Shown piece after piece: positions 17,974 through 26,587 of a stretch of 64,000 nucleotides of DNA. This DNA comes from Glycomyces fuscus (GTDB taxonomy: Bacteria > Actinomycetota > Actinomycetes > Streptosporangiales > Streptosporangiaceae): the NCBI GenBank assembly GCA_002529455.1, contig NYMS01000048.1, positions 124,001-188,000 on the forward strand, written 5' to 3'. Both the position numbers and the translations under genes were made by a program. The first letter of the stretch is position 1; each line of letters opens with the position of its first letter. Below the pieces are notes generated by a model. It was given only the letters and a program-made list of their open reading frames with translations, ran no database searches and was not told the origin of the DNA.

Positions 17974-18872
17974 TCGGCCTTCCCCGTCTCCAGCATCGCG
18001 ATGTAGGCGTCGTCGAGGCTGGGCGGAACGATCGTCAGCCCGCTGATCTCGGTCTCCTCGCGCGCGGCCCATTCCTGGACCTCGCGCACGACGGCGTCCT
18101 GGTCGTTGGTCCGGATGCGCACCCGCCCGTTGACGAGTGCCGCGCCCTCCGGCAGGCGTTCGGCGGCGACTCCGGGATCGGCGAACTCCACCACCGTGAA
18201 GGCCTCGGAGCCGCGGACCAGGTCCCCGGGGCTGCCCGAGGCGATGAACTCCCCGTCGCGGATGACGTCCACCCTGTCGGCGAGCTCCTGGACCTCCGTG
18301 AGGTCGTGCGAGGTCAGAACCACGGTGGTGCCGCTGTCCCGCAGCCCGGAGACGAGGGAGCGGATACGGCGGCGCGACACCGGGTCCAGGCCGGTGGTGG
18401 GCTCGTCCAGGAAGAGCAGTTCGGGGCGTCCGGTGAGCGCCAGGGCCAGGTCCAGGCGGCGGCGCATGCCGTCGGAGAGGGACTTGACCAGCGCGGAGCG
18501 TTTCTCCACGAGGTCGACCTGGGCGAGGACGTCGTCGATGTCGAGCGGGTCGGGGTAGTAGGAGGCGTGGCGGCGCAGGATGTCGCGCACCGACAGGCCC
18601 GGTTCCAGCATGGTCTGCTGGAGCACGACGCTCATGCGCCTGCGGAGCCGGGCGAAGTCGCGGCGGTTGCCCGGGTCGAGTCCGAGTACGGACAGCCGGC
18701 CCGAGGTGCGCCCCCGGTGGCCCTCCAGGATCTCGATCAGCGTCGTCTTGCCCGCCCCGTTGGGGCCGAGCAGCGCGGCGATCTGCCCGGTGGGCACCCG
18801 GTAGGAGATGCCGTGGAGGACCTTCCCCTTCCCGTAGTCCTTGGTGATGTCGGTGGCTTCGATGGCGTGCAC
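17970..18872 (-). CDS. ABC transporter ATP-binding protein, thiopeptide export/immunity
   Basis: This 300-residue ATPase has Walker A 'GPNGAGKTT', Q-loop region 'VVLQQTML', signature 'LSDGMRRRLDLA' (Gly-Gln of LSGGQ replaced, as in DrrA/BcrA-type ATPases), Walker B 'LLFLDEPTTGLDP' and H-loop 'TSHD'. A C-terminal ~90-residue extension is typical of drug-resistance ATPases. It is the first gene after the hairpin that follows the precursors and is coupled to its permease. Confidence 0.92.
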   Translation of the reverse strand: MHAIEATDITKDYGKGKVLHGISYRVPTGQIAALLGPNGAGKTTLIEILEGHRGRTSGRLSVLGLDPGNRRDFARLRRRMSVVLQQTMLEPGLSVRDILRRHASYYPDPLDIDDVLAQVDLVEKRSALVKSLSDGMRRRLDLALALTGRPELLFLDEPTTGLDPVSRRRIRSLVSGLRDSGTTVVLTSHDLTEVQELADRVDVIRDGEFIASGSPGDLVRGSEAFTVVEFADPGVAAERLPEGAALVNGRVRIRTNDQDAVVREVQEWAAREETEISGLTIVPPSLDDAYIAMLETGKAE

Positions 18873-18907
18873 GTGCGGCCTCGTGGTTCGTCGGGGTGGA
18901 ACGTGAG

Positions 18908-18938
18908 GGGGCGGCCCCGGATCGGAGGGGGCCGCCCC
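18908..18938 (-). terminator. Hairpin between thiopeptide precursors and downstream operon
   Basis: GGGGCGGCCCC (18908-18918) pairs perfectly with 18928-18938 around a 9-nt loop. It sits after both precursor genes and before the exporter ATPase. A partial terminator here would give more precursor than enzyme transcript, a common RiPP arrangement. Confidence 0.65.
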
Positions 18939-19068
18939 TGGCGGTGCCGTCCGGGCGCGGCCGGACCTCCGGCGCGCCCGAACACGAGGGGGCTCCGCCG
19001 CCGCGGGCCGCCCGTCGGGGGTGGTGGCGGGCGACGGGTGGGCGAAGCGAAGCCCCCGAGCGGCACCT

Positions 19069-19251
19069 CTAGCCGCACGACCCCGAGGAGCAGCAGCTGC
19101 TGGAGCCGCAGCACGAGGTGGAGGTGCAGCTGCTGGAGCCGCTGGTGGCGCCCGTTTCGGGGACCGCGACGGCCTCGCGGACGCTCATGACCTCCATGTC
19201 GTCGAAGTCGAGGTCGGGCAGGTCGATCGCCGGGGAGTCCTGCATCGCCAT
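19069..19251 (-). CDS. Thiopeptide precursor peptide 1
   Basis: This 60-residue precursor has an acidic leader 'AIDLPDLDFDDMEVMSVREA' continuing 'VAVPETGAT'. That is clearly akin to the LazA leader (DLxxLDL..., SLRDTVALPENGAS). The 24 residues after GAT contain 12 Ser, 6 Cys, 2 Thr and 4 Gly and nothing else. The ATG at 19251 is preceded by AAGAAGG with six-base spacing; a TTG just before and an ATG six bases after are alternatives. The core start (Thr or Ser after GA) is inferred from the LazA alignment. Ser residues 9-15 positions apart could supply the two dehydroalanines for the central ring. Confidence 0.9.
   Translation of the reverse strand: MAMQDSPAIDLPDLDFDDMEVMSVREAVAVPETGATSGSSSCTSTSCCGSSSCCSSGSCG
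19088..19209 (-). repeat. 122-bp identical segment, precursor copy 1
   Basis: Identical base for base to 19421-19542 (333-bp offset). It covers the leader from the DFDD region through most of the core, while the sequences on both sides differ. This indicates recent duplication or gene conversion. Confidence 0.95.
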
Positions 19252-19401
19252 CAAGCACCTTCTTCTGGGGCTGTGTTCAGGGGATGTACGCGCCTTCGGG
19301 CAGGCACGATGAAATGATTCACGCTCCGGCCAACCGGATGAGCGCGAATTCTCGAATAGGGGTTTGGGGGACGTTGATATCGGGGATGAAGACGGGACGC
19401 C

Positions 19402-19584
19402 TCAGCCGCAGGAGCCACCCGAGCAGCAGCTGCTGGAGCCGCAGCACGAGGTGGAGGTGCAGCTGCTGGAGCCGCTGGTGGCGCCCGTTTCGGGGACCGC
19501 GACGGCCTCGCGGACGCTCATGACCTCCATGTCGTCGAAGTCCAACTCCGGCAGATCGATGCCGAGCACCGTCGAATGGGGCAT
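19402..19584 (-). CDS. Thiopeptide precursor peptide 2
   Basis: This second 60-residue precursor is promoter-proximal. Its first eight residues (MPHSTVLG) differ from copy 1, then 'IDLPELDFDDMEVMSVREA' follows. Its 24-residue core differs from copy 1 at a single position near the end (Gly for Ser at core residue 20). The ATG at 19584 has an AAGAGG site six bases upstream. Both copies should be processed by the same enzymes and give two closely related products differing by one modifiable residue. Confidence 0.9.
   Translation of the reverse strand: MPHSTVLGIDLPELDFDDMEVMSVREAVAVPETGATSGSSSCTSTSCCGSSSCCSGGSCG
19421..19542 (-). repeat. 122-bp identical segment, precursor copy 2
   Basis: Partner of 19088-19209, with no mismatch over 122 bp. 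Confidence 0.95.
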
Positions 19585-20048
19585 GGATGCCTCTTCGCTA
19601 GTTCGTTTCGTTCCTGATCCCCCGGGCGGAAAGAAATTAACATGCGACGGCCGAGATCGACAGAGGTTGTATTGATCCTTTTCTGAAGTGTGTTCGGGAG
19701 TTATGCCCCGCGTCACACGTCGGTTGCCGCGAGCTAAAAGTGCGTCGCTGTCCCATCTGGGACCGAGGCCCTTTTTCCGTGGTTTTCCAGTGGGCTTTGT
19801 CGGGTTCCGGTGGGTGAAAGCGCGGGCACGCGGGGTGCACGGGGCGCCGCCCCGGGGGACGGCGGGGGCGGCCGGGCCGGGCCCGGGGCTCCGGCCGGAA
19901 GTACCGCCAGGCGGCGGGCAGGCTTCGCGCGGGCGGTGGGCCGCGCTGGTCCCCAGCCCGGCCCCGCTCGTCCTCTGTCCGCCTCCCGGGGCGGCCGGGC
20001 CCCGCCGCCTTCTCCTCGGTCGCGTACACCGAGAACCGGAGCGCCCTC
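19585..20048. other. Upstream region of the thiopeptide operon
   Basis: No convincing gene was seen here. The part nearest the precursors (about 19625-19690) is distinctly AT-rich for this genome, with AATTAACATG-like sequence, so the operon promoter most likely lies there. I cannot fix the -35/-10 boxes. The rest is G+C-rich and joins the right-hand copy of the long repeat. Confidence 0.45.
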
Positions 20049-20645
20049 GTGTTCTTTTTCTTCCGGGGGCGATTGCGCGAAACGTTCACGCCGGGACTCA
20101 AGGGCTTCGGCTGACCACTCCAGAGGGTTCTCCGGGGTCTCCCGGAACGCTTGGCGCGGGCGGGGGGAGTTCTCCTGTGCGCCGGATCCGCATTCGCCCT
20201 GACATCCCTTTGTCCGTATCACTGAGTTCTGGGCAGCCGTGGTCCAGGGAGCTGCGTTCCGCCTCGGGCGGGGCGGGGCGGGGCACGGCGCGGGAACTGG
20301 TGCGAAGAAGCCGGAAGACCGAATATGGATCCCCGCGTGAAGCCAGGTCAGGTCCCGTGCTGCTTCTGCGGGGGCTCCCTTTTTGCGCTCGGTCGTTCGC
20401 GGTTGCTTTTGCCGTGGAAGGTTCTGGCCGGACCGGACCGGTGTTCCTGGGTGGGGGCCGGGGTTCGGGTGGGCCGGGTGGGCCCCGGCTCGTTTCCGCG
20501 GCGGGGCCCGATCCCGTTTTTTCCGGGAGTTTCGAAATTCCCCTCCGCGGGGGCTGCTCCAGGAGGTTGTCCGGACTGCGGACTTCTTGGGTTCCGCGGA
20601 TGCCCGGAGCTTTCGGGCGGCCCCGTACGGGGCGGCTGCCGTTGG
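20049..20645. repeat. Right copy of the diverged ~600-bp direct repeat
   Basis: Counterpart of 6151-6766. It includes the exact 22-nt block 20074-20095 and a right-hand match around 'TTCTTG', 'GCGGATG' and 'CGGGCGGCCCCGT'. It ends about 70 bp before the SUFU-domain gene. A weak promoter-like pair on the minus strand (CTGACC, 18 bp, CATATT near 20327-20356) is present only in this copy. Confidence 0.75.
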
Positions 20646-20717
20646 GCTCCGCGCTCGGCTCGCCACCGGACCAGGTGCCCGTCACCCGCTCGTATCCTCG
20701 GGCCGGGGCCGTCACCG

Positions 20718-21365
20718 ATGACGGTCACCGCGACCACCGACCTGGAGAGCGACGACGCGATGCTGGAGATGCTGCCCGGACTCGTCCGGATCTACGAGGA
20801 GTGGGCGGAGCGGTACCCCGACGTCCAGCCGCTGACCGTCCAGTTCGCGGCGGACGGGAAGACGGGCGCCGGGCTCGACGGGGTGCTCGCCTACCCCCTG
20901 GAGGGCCACTGGCTGCTGGTGTCCTTCGGTCTGACCGAGCTGGGGGAGAAGACCAGCGAGGAGCCCCGGGTCTCCGGCGCGGGTTTCGAGTTCACCTGCC
21001 GCGTCCCGCGCGAGGACGGCGACGAGGCCGTGCCCGCCTGGGTCCTGCGCGTCATGCACGCCCTGGCCGACCGCTTCCTCTCGGGCAGCGACCTGGACGT
21101 GGGCCACTGGATCCTCACCCCGTCCCCGCTCGGCGGAGAGCCCGCCAACGGCGACATGACCTCGCTGGTCATCGTGCCCGACACCGAGGTCCGCGCCATG
21201 GACACCCCGAACGGGATCGTCCTGTTCCTCCAGCTCGTCGGACTGATGGCCGAGGAGGGCGAGGCGCTCCAGCAGGCGGGGACCGCCGCGCCGCTCGTCG
21301 CCCTCCTGCGCGACCGCGACCCGAGGATGCTCACCGACCCCTCGCGCGAGCCCGTCCGCCTCTGA
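20718..21365 (+). CDS. Suppressor-of-fused (SUFU) domain protein
   Basis: This 215-residue soluble acidic protein matches the bacterial SUFU-like family: 'YPLEGHWLLVSFGLTELGEK' near residue 55, 'GAGFEFTCRVPRE' and 'HWILTPSPLGG' are typical. Bacterial members are often linked to immunity against polymorphic toxins or to undefined roles; none is shown here. The ATG at 20718 follows repeat B, and a longer upstream frame is low-complexity. The gene ends at two strong hairpins and converges with the giant ATPase gene. Confidence 0.8.
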   Translation: MTVTATTDLESDDAMLEMLPGLVRIYEEWAERYPDVQPLTVQFAADGKTGAGLDGVLAYPLEGHWLLVSFGLTELGEKTSEEPRVSGAGFEFTCRVPREDGDEAVPAWVLRVMHALADRFLSGSDLDVGHWILTPSPLGGEPANGDMTSLVIVPDTEVRAMDTPNGIVLFLQLVGLMAEEGEALQQAGTAAPLVALLRDRDPRMLTDPSREPVRL

Positions 21366-21446
21366 GCCCGGGGCCCGGCCCCTCCCCGCAGAACCGCGCC
21401 GCCGGGGGGCGGTCCGCGCTCCACCTCGCGCCCGCACCGACGGGAA

Positions 21447-21479
21447 CGGGCCGCCATCCTTCTTTCCGGTGGCGGCCCG
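21447..21479. terminator. Terminator hairpin after the SUFU gene
   Basis: A perfect 10-bp stem (21447-21456 with 21470-21479) has a 13-nt loop containing CTTCTTT. It lies 82 bp past the SUFU stop. Confidence 0.65.
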
Positions 21480-21499
21480 CGCACGTGGCCGGTCGGGGC

Positions 21500-21549
21500 G
21501 TGTTCGGCGGACGAGCCCTGCCGCACGGTGAGCGGCGTCCGCCGAACAC
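21500..21549. terminator. Second terminator hairpin, convergent gap
   Basis: GTGTTCGGCGGACG (21500-21513) is perfectly complementary to 21536-21549. The end lies four bases from the minus-strand stop at 21553, so it probably terminates the giant ATPase operon. Confidence 0.7.
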
Positions 21550-21552
21550 CCC

Positions 21553-24500
21553 CTAACGCACGGAACCCCGCTCGATCGCGGTGCCGATCTCGCCCACCCG
21601 GTCGGCGAGCAGGCCCATCGCGCCGATGGCCCTGGTCATCGGGTCGTCCTCGGAGCCGCCCAGCGCACGGCCGCGGCGGAAGGCCTCCTTGACCTCCGTC
21701 CACCGGGCCTCCTGCTCGGGGGTCATGGTCCCGCGCAGCTCCGCGAGCTTGAGCAGGTTGGCCTCCGCGCCCGAGGTCAGGGTCTGCGCCTCGCCCAGGT
21801 AGTGGTCGTCGATCACGGCCTCCACCTCGGCGTCGTTCATGACCGGCACGATCCTCTCCGCCAGCCGGTTCATGTTCCGGTACGAGCCCTGGAGCCGGAA
21901 GGGCGGCTCGGTACGCGCCTCCTCCGACTGCGCGGCGGAGGCGATGTAGGCCCGGTTGTTGGTCATCACCACCTCCTGCACCCGCAGGAGCTTGCGCATC
22001 ACCGACACGATCCGGTCCACCTCGGCCGCCGAGTAGGGGTGGTCGAGCTGGTCCGCGCCCACCGAGTCGTCGCCCCGGGCCATCCGCACGAAGCGGTACA
22101 CGTCCTCCCGGCCGCGCGTGGACAGCGGTGCCAGGGTCGGGTTCGAGGTGAGCGCGTTCTCGACGTAGCTCAGCGCGAACAGCTCCTCCCTGCCCGACAG
22201 CACGTCGCCCAGGTTGTACACGTCGGCGCGGTTGGCCAGCATGTCCGGGATCCGGAACCGCTTGCCCCGCTCCGTGTACGGGTTGCCCGCCATGCACACC
22301 GCGAAGCGCTTGCCCCGCAGGTCGTAGGTCCGGGTCCTGCCGTTCCACACCCCCTCCATGCGGCGCTGGCCGTCGCACAGCGAGATGAACTTCTGGAGCA
22401 GCTCGGGGTTGGTGTGCTGGATGTCGTCCAGGTACAGCATCGTGTTGGCGCCCATCTCCAGCGCGAACGAGATCTTCTCGACCTCCTGGCGGGAGGTGGC
22501 GTCCGGCGCCTCGTCCGGGTCCAGCGAGGTCACCGCGTGTCCCAGCGCGGGCCCGTTGACCTTGACGAACACCAGCCCCAGACGGCTGGCCACGTACTCC
22601 ATGAGCGTGGTCTTGCCGTAGCCGGGCGGGGAGATGAGCAGCAGCAGGCCGCTCTGGTCGGTGCGCCTGTCGTCCCCGGCCGCGCCCAGCTGCTTGGCCA
22701 GGTTGTCGCCGATCAGCGGAAGGTAGGCCTCGTCCAGCAGCTTGTTGCGGACGAACCCGCTCATCACCTTCGGCCGGTACTCCTCCAGCCGCAGCCGCTC
22801 GCGCTCGGCCGCCACCAGTTCGTTGCGGCGCCGCTGGAAGTCCCGGTAGGCGGGTACCTCCTCCAGCCGGAACCGGCGGGTGCGCGGCAGGAACTCGTCC
22901 AGCCGCAGCTCCAGGGAGCGCTCGCGCACGCGCGGGTGCGATCCCAGCAGCCCGTCCACGCTCTCCCCGACGGCCGCCGACGACTCGTACCGCTCCACGG
23001 CTCCGCCGGTCAGCTCGATCGCGGCGGCCTCGGGCAGGTCGCCCGGGTCCACCTCCTCCAGCGTGGTCGCGAACGCCTCCAGCCAGGCCGACACCAGCTG
23101 GTGCCGCGCGGCCAGGTCGCCGTCGAGCGCGCGCAGGTCCTCCTCGAAGGCCCTGCGCGTGGTCTCCTGGGCGCTGCCCAGGGCCCGGTGGAACCGCTCC
23201 AGCAGCAGACGGGCGCCGGCGCCGGTCACGAACCCCCTCTCCCCGGGGCCCTCCGCGGCGACCTCCTCGAACAGGTACTCGCCCACCAGGTCCAGGTCGG
23301 CGTCCTGGTGGAGCCCGGTGTCGGTGAGGAACCCGTCCACGGCCGCCGCCAGCTCGGCGCGCAGCGCGTCGACCGCCGCCGACCCGCGCACCCCGAACAC
23401 CTCGCGGGCCCGCGCCAGCGAGCCGGCCCGGGTCCGCCACGCCGACCGCCGCTCCTCGTCGGCGCCGAAGGCCCAGAACACCTGCGCCGCGGCCCGCGTC
23501 CCGCCCGGGTACCGCAGCAGCCCGGCGCCGGTGCGCAGCCGCAGCAGCGCCGACAGGATCCGCGCGGCGTCGTGGTCGTGCACGCCCCGTTCGTAGCCCT
23601 CGTCGTAGCGGGCCCCGGCGAAGCCGCGCACGAGGGCCAGCAGCGACGACCCGTCCCGCGCCCCCGCGTCCGCCTCGCGCAGCCGCTCCGGCGACAGGCC
23701 CTCCGCACCCTCCTCCGCCGCGGCCAGGACCGACGCGGCCAGGTACTCGGCCCGGTACACCTGAGGGCTCTCCGACACCAGCACCCGGTCCCACAGGTGC
23801 CGCGTCCGCCCGAAACCCTCGTCGGTGACCGGCGCCCGGAAGTCGGTGCCGGTGATCGCCACCGACATCTCCCCGCCGTGCGGGGTGAGGGTGAGGTCGA
23901 TCGGCTGGGTGTTCACGGCGAAGCGGTGCCTGCCCAGCCGGATCGTCTCGCCGCCCGCGCCGCCCTCGAACAGGTCGGCGCGGTCCCGCAGGGCCCGGCC
24001 CGCCTCCTGCCGGGCGGCCAGGACCTGACCGTCCAGCTCCTCCGCGCGCACGGTGTCTCCGAGCGCGCGCATCTCCTCGGCGGTGCGGCGCAGCCGGGCC
24101 ACCATCGCGTCCGACGCGAAGTAGGTGTTGACGTCCTCCAGCGTGTTCAGCGCCGCGACCCGCCGGTGCACGCCCTCCAGCACGCGGGCGGCCGACGACG
24201 CCAGGCGGTCGGCCCGCCGGGCCCGCTCGTCCACCAGCCCCTGCTTGCGGGTGGAGAAGGCCTCGTACACGTCCTCGCGCTTGTCCGCGAGCTCCCCGAG
24301 GAAGTCGTCGAACTCGGCGAACCGCGTCTCCAGGTTCTCCAGCTGGAGCATGATCCGCCCCAGCTGCTCGTCGCAACGGTCCGGGGTGTCGGCGGCGGCC
24401 AGCGCCCCCGTGATCGCCTGCCCGAGCAGGGCGAACTCGGCCGCGAACTCCGCCCGGCCCTCCAGGGCGAGCAGCTCGCCGCGCCGCGCCTCCAGCGTGG

Positions 24501-26577
24501 CGCGCGCCCGGTTGATCCCGGCCAGCACCTCGCTGACCCGCTCCAGGATGCGCGTGCGCACCTGGGCGTCGCCGATGTCCAGCGAACCGACGACCTCGGT
24601 GACCACCTGCAGTCCCTCGGTCTGCTCGGCGATGCGCTCGCCGACCGCCGTCGCCGCGCTGACCGCCCCGATCCCCTCGGCGTCGGCGACCAGCCGTTCC
24701 ACCTCGTCGTGGTACCCGGTGAAGGCGTCGTCGCGCTCCAGGAAGGCCACCGTGCGGCGGCCGGTGGCGTCGACCTCCTCGGCGAGCCTGCCCTCCAGCG
24801 CGTCCAGGCGGGCGGTGTCCACGTAGCGCGTCTCGCGCAGCGTGGCCGCCTGCCCCTGGGCGCGGCGCAGCCCGGTCAGCCGCTCCACCCAGCCCTCCGC
24901 CGACCGCGGGGCCTCCCCGCGGGCCGTGCGGATGAGCGCGGACGCCCTCTCCTCGGCCTCGGCCAGGGTGTCGGCGGCCTGCCGTGTCAGGGTCTGGACG
25001 GTCTCGAACTCCTCCAGCACCCGCGCGGCGGTGTCGCGCACCTGCGACAGGGGCGCCGCCAGGTCGCCCAACTCCTCCTCGCCCAGCCAGTGGAACCGGT
25101 CCGACACCCGGCGGCAGGCGGCCATGAGCGCCTCGAACACCTCGGTGGAGGGCCGCATGTCCTCGGCCATGCGCGCCACCGACAGGCACTCGGACACGCC
25201 CCGCACCAGCTCGGCGTTGCCGACGCGCTCCAGCGGGCCGCTCCCCACCGGCTGCGCCGCCGCGTACACGTCCGACACGTACGGCGTCTGCCACACCTGC
25301 ATCGGGTGCACCCGGGTCGGCTCGCCCGAGTTGTCGCGGAACACCGTCATGGTGCCGTCGTCGAACAGCGAGTACCCGTGGCAGACGATCGGGGTGGCGA
25401 CCTCCTTGCGGATGGTGTTGTAGGGCAGCAGCAGGCTGCGGCCGTCCGCGCGGGAGTGGAAGACGTAGAGCACGTCCTCGCCGTTGGGCGAGCGCACCAC
25501 GCGCTCGAACTCCAGGTCGGTGACGTCGGTGTCGAAGGTCCGCGCCACCCCGGTGGCCAGGTAGTAGCCGCCGGGGAAGATCAGCCCCTGGTCGTCGGGC
25601 AGGCGCTGGCAGGACTGGCCGATGCCGTCGAGGCGCTCGACCTCCTTGGTGCGCGTGTTGAAGACCAGGTACCGCCACTCGGTCTCGTTGTAGGGCAGGA
25701 CGCGCAGCAGGATGAGCGAGCCCACCCGCGCGTGGTGCACGGACGCGTCGGCCAGGCTCTGGAGCGGTTCGTCCACGGGCTCGCTGTAGACGCCCTCGCC
25801 GACCTCGGTGTTGTTCTCGACCTTGATGGTGAGGTCGCCGCCGACCGTCTCCACGAACAGCTCGTCGAGGATCGAGATGTGCGGGTGGCGGCCCGCCACG
25901 TGGTCCTCGCGGGTGGCCTCCACCCACGCGAAGTCGTGCGAGGGCGGGAACACGTGGTCGCGCTCGCCGCGGGCGTCGAGGTAGGCGATCTCGCCGGCGG
26001 GCGACACCGACCACCGCAGCACGCGCACGTCCTCGGTGCGCGGGCCGGTCTGGAACACGGCCAGCAGCCGCTCCTCGACCCGGCGCAGCTGGAGCAGGCG
26101 CGCGTCGCGGTAGTACCGGTAGAGCTGGCCGAAGTCCTGCCGGAACCGCTCGTCGTCGAGCAGCCCGGGGACGGCTCCCCCGTCGGCGTCGGTGAAGGTG
26201 AAGCCGTCGTCGGCGCGCTCGTAGCGGTGCAGCGAGAACACGTCGGGGACGTGGGTCTCCCGCTGCATGCCGATGAAGACGTTGTAGCCGAACAGGATCA
26301 CGGCGCCGTCGGAGCCGTCCTCGGCCGGACGCCCCACGCTCACGATGTCCCGGGGCACGCAGTTGTGCTCGGTGCGGACGCGCTCGGTGCCGAGCAGGGT
26401 CAGCTCGGTGCCTCCGAACACCTCCAGGCGGCGCGCGTTGAGCTCCTCGGTCCGCCGGGCCAGCTCACCGGTCTGCTCGCGCAGCCGGGCGCGGAGCACC
26501 TCGTAGGTGCCCGCGTCCAGCGAACGCGCGTCCCCGGCGTCCGGCCCCTCGGTCTCCTGGGGGAGGGCCTCTGTCAC
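21553..26577 (-). CDS. Giant AAA+ ATPase ('DNA repair ATPase' family), flotillin-linked
   Basis: The 1674-residue protein has an N-terminal ~450-residue domain of unknown fold rich in Tyr/Phe strands, a long charged coiled-coil centre (about 450-850), a further helical region, and a C-terminal MoxR/dynein-like AAA+ domain. The latter has Walker A 'PPGYGKTTLMEYV' near residue 1318, Walker B 'TMLYLDDIQHTNPELL' near 1380 and 'VCMAGNPYTERGKRFRIPDML' as sensor region. Databases often label such proteins DNA repair ATPases, but I see no DNA-binding motif. The flotillin gene just upstream is separated by 10 bp, so a membrane-scaffold-linked remodelling role is more likely. The ATG start is supported by that spacing. 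Confidence 0.75.
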   Translation of the reverse strand: MTEALPQETEGPDAGDARSLDAGTYEVLRARLREQTGELARRTEELNARRLEVFGGTELTLLGTERVRTEHNCVPRDIVSVGRPAEDGSDGAVILFGYNVFIGMQRETHVPDVFSLHRYERADDGFTFTDADGGAVPGLLDDERFRQDFGQLYRYYRDARLLQLRRVEERLLAVFQTGPRTEDVRVLRWSVSPAGEIAYLDARGERDHVFPPSHDFAWVEATREDHVAGRHPHISILDELFVETVGGDLTIKVENNTEVGEGVYSEPVDEPLQSLADASVHHARVGSLILLRVLPYNETEWRYLVFNTRTKEVERLDGIGQSCQRLPDDQGLIFPGGYYLATGVARTFDTDVTDLEFERVVRSPNGEDVLYVFHSRADGRSLLLPYNTIRKEVATPIVCHGYSLFDDGTMTVFRDNSGEPTRVHPMQVWQTPYVSDVYAAAQPVGSGPLERVGNAELVRGVSECLSVARMAEDMRPSTEVFEALMAACRRVSDRFHWLGEEELGDLAAPLSQVRDTAARVLEEFETVQTLTRQAADTLAEAEERASALIRTARGEAPRSAEGWVERLTGLRRAQGQAATLRETRYVDTARLDALEGRLAEEVDATGRRTVAFLERDDAFTGYHDEVERLVADAEGIGAVSAATAVGERIAEQTEGLQVVTEVVGSLDIGDAQVRTRILERVSEVLAGINRARATLEARRGELLALEGRAEFAAEFALLGQAITGALAAADTPDRCDEQLGRIMLQLENLETRFAEFDDFLGELADKREDVYEAFSTRKQGLVDERARRADRLASSAARVLEGVHRRVAALNTLEDVNTYFASDAMVARLRRTAEEMRALGDTVRAEELDGQVLAARQEAGRALRDRADLFEGGAGGETIRLGRHRFAVNTQPIDLTLTPHGGEMSVAITGTDFRAPVTDEGFGRTRHLWDRVLVSESPQVYRAEYLAASVLAAAEEGAEGLSPERLREADAGARDGSSLLALVRGFAGARYDEGYERGVHDHDAARILSALLRLRTGAGLLRYPGGTRAAAQVFWAFGADEERRSAWRTRAGSLARAREVFGVRGSAAVDALRAELAAAVDGFLTDTGLHQDADLDLVGEYLFEEVAAEGPGERGFVTGAGARLLLERFHRALGSAQETTRRAFEEDLRALDGDLAARHQLVSAWLEAFATTLEEVDPGDLPEAAAIELTGGAVERYESSAAVGESVDGLLGSHPRVRERSLELRLDEFLPRTRRFRLEEVPAYRDFQRRRNELVAAERERLRLEEYRPKVMSGFVRNKLLDEAYLPLIGDNLAKQLGAAGDDRRTDQSGLLLLISPPGYGKTTLMEYVASRLGLVFVKVNGPALGHAVTSLDPDEAPDATSRQEVEKISFALEMGANTMLYLDDIQHTNPELLQKFISLCDGQRRMEGVWNGRTRTYDLRGKRFAVCMAGNPYTERGKRFRIPDMLANRADVYNLGDVLSGREELFALSYVENALTSNPTLAPLSTRGREDVYRFVRMARGDDSVGADQLDHPYSAAEVDRIVSVMRKLLRVQEVVMTNNRAYIASAAQSEEARTEPPFRLQGSYRNMNRLAERIVPVMNDAEVEAVIDDHYLGEAQTLTSGAEANLLKLAELRGTMTPEQEARWTEVKEAFRRGRALGGSEDDPMTRAIGAMGLLADRVGEIGTAIERGSVR

Positions 26578-26587
26578 GAAGGTTTCC

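Noticed and set aside
19734..20666. A 310-codon minus-strand frame spanning the right repeat
   Set aside because: Low-complexity Pro/Arg/Ala translation, no domain, and it runs through the AT-rich operon promoter region.
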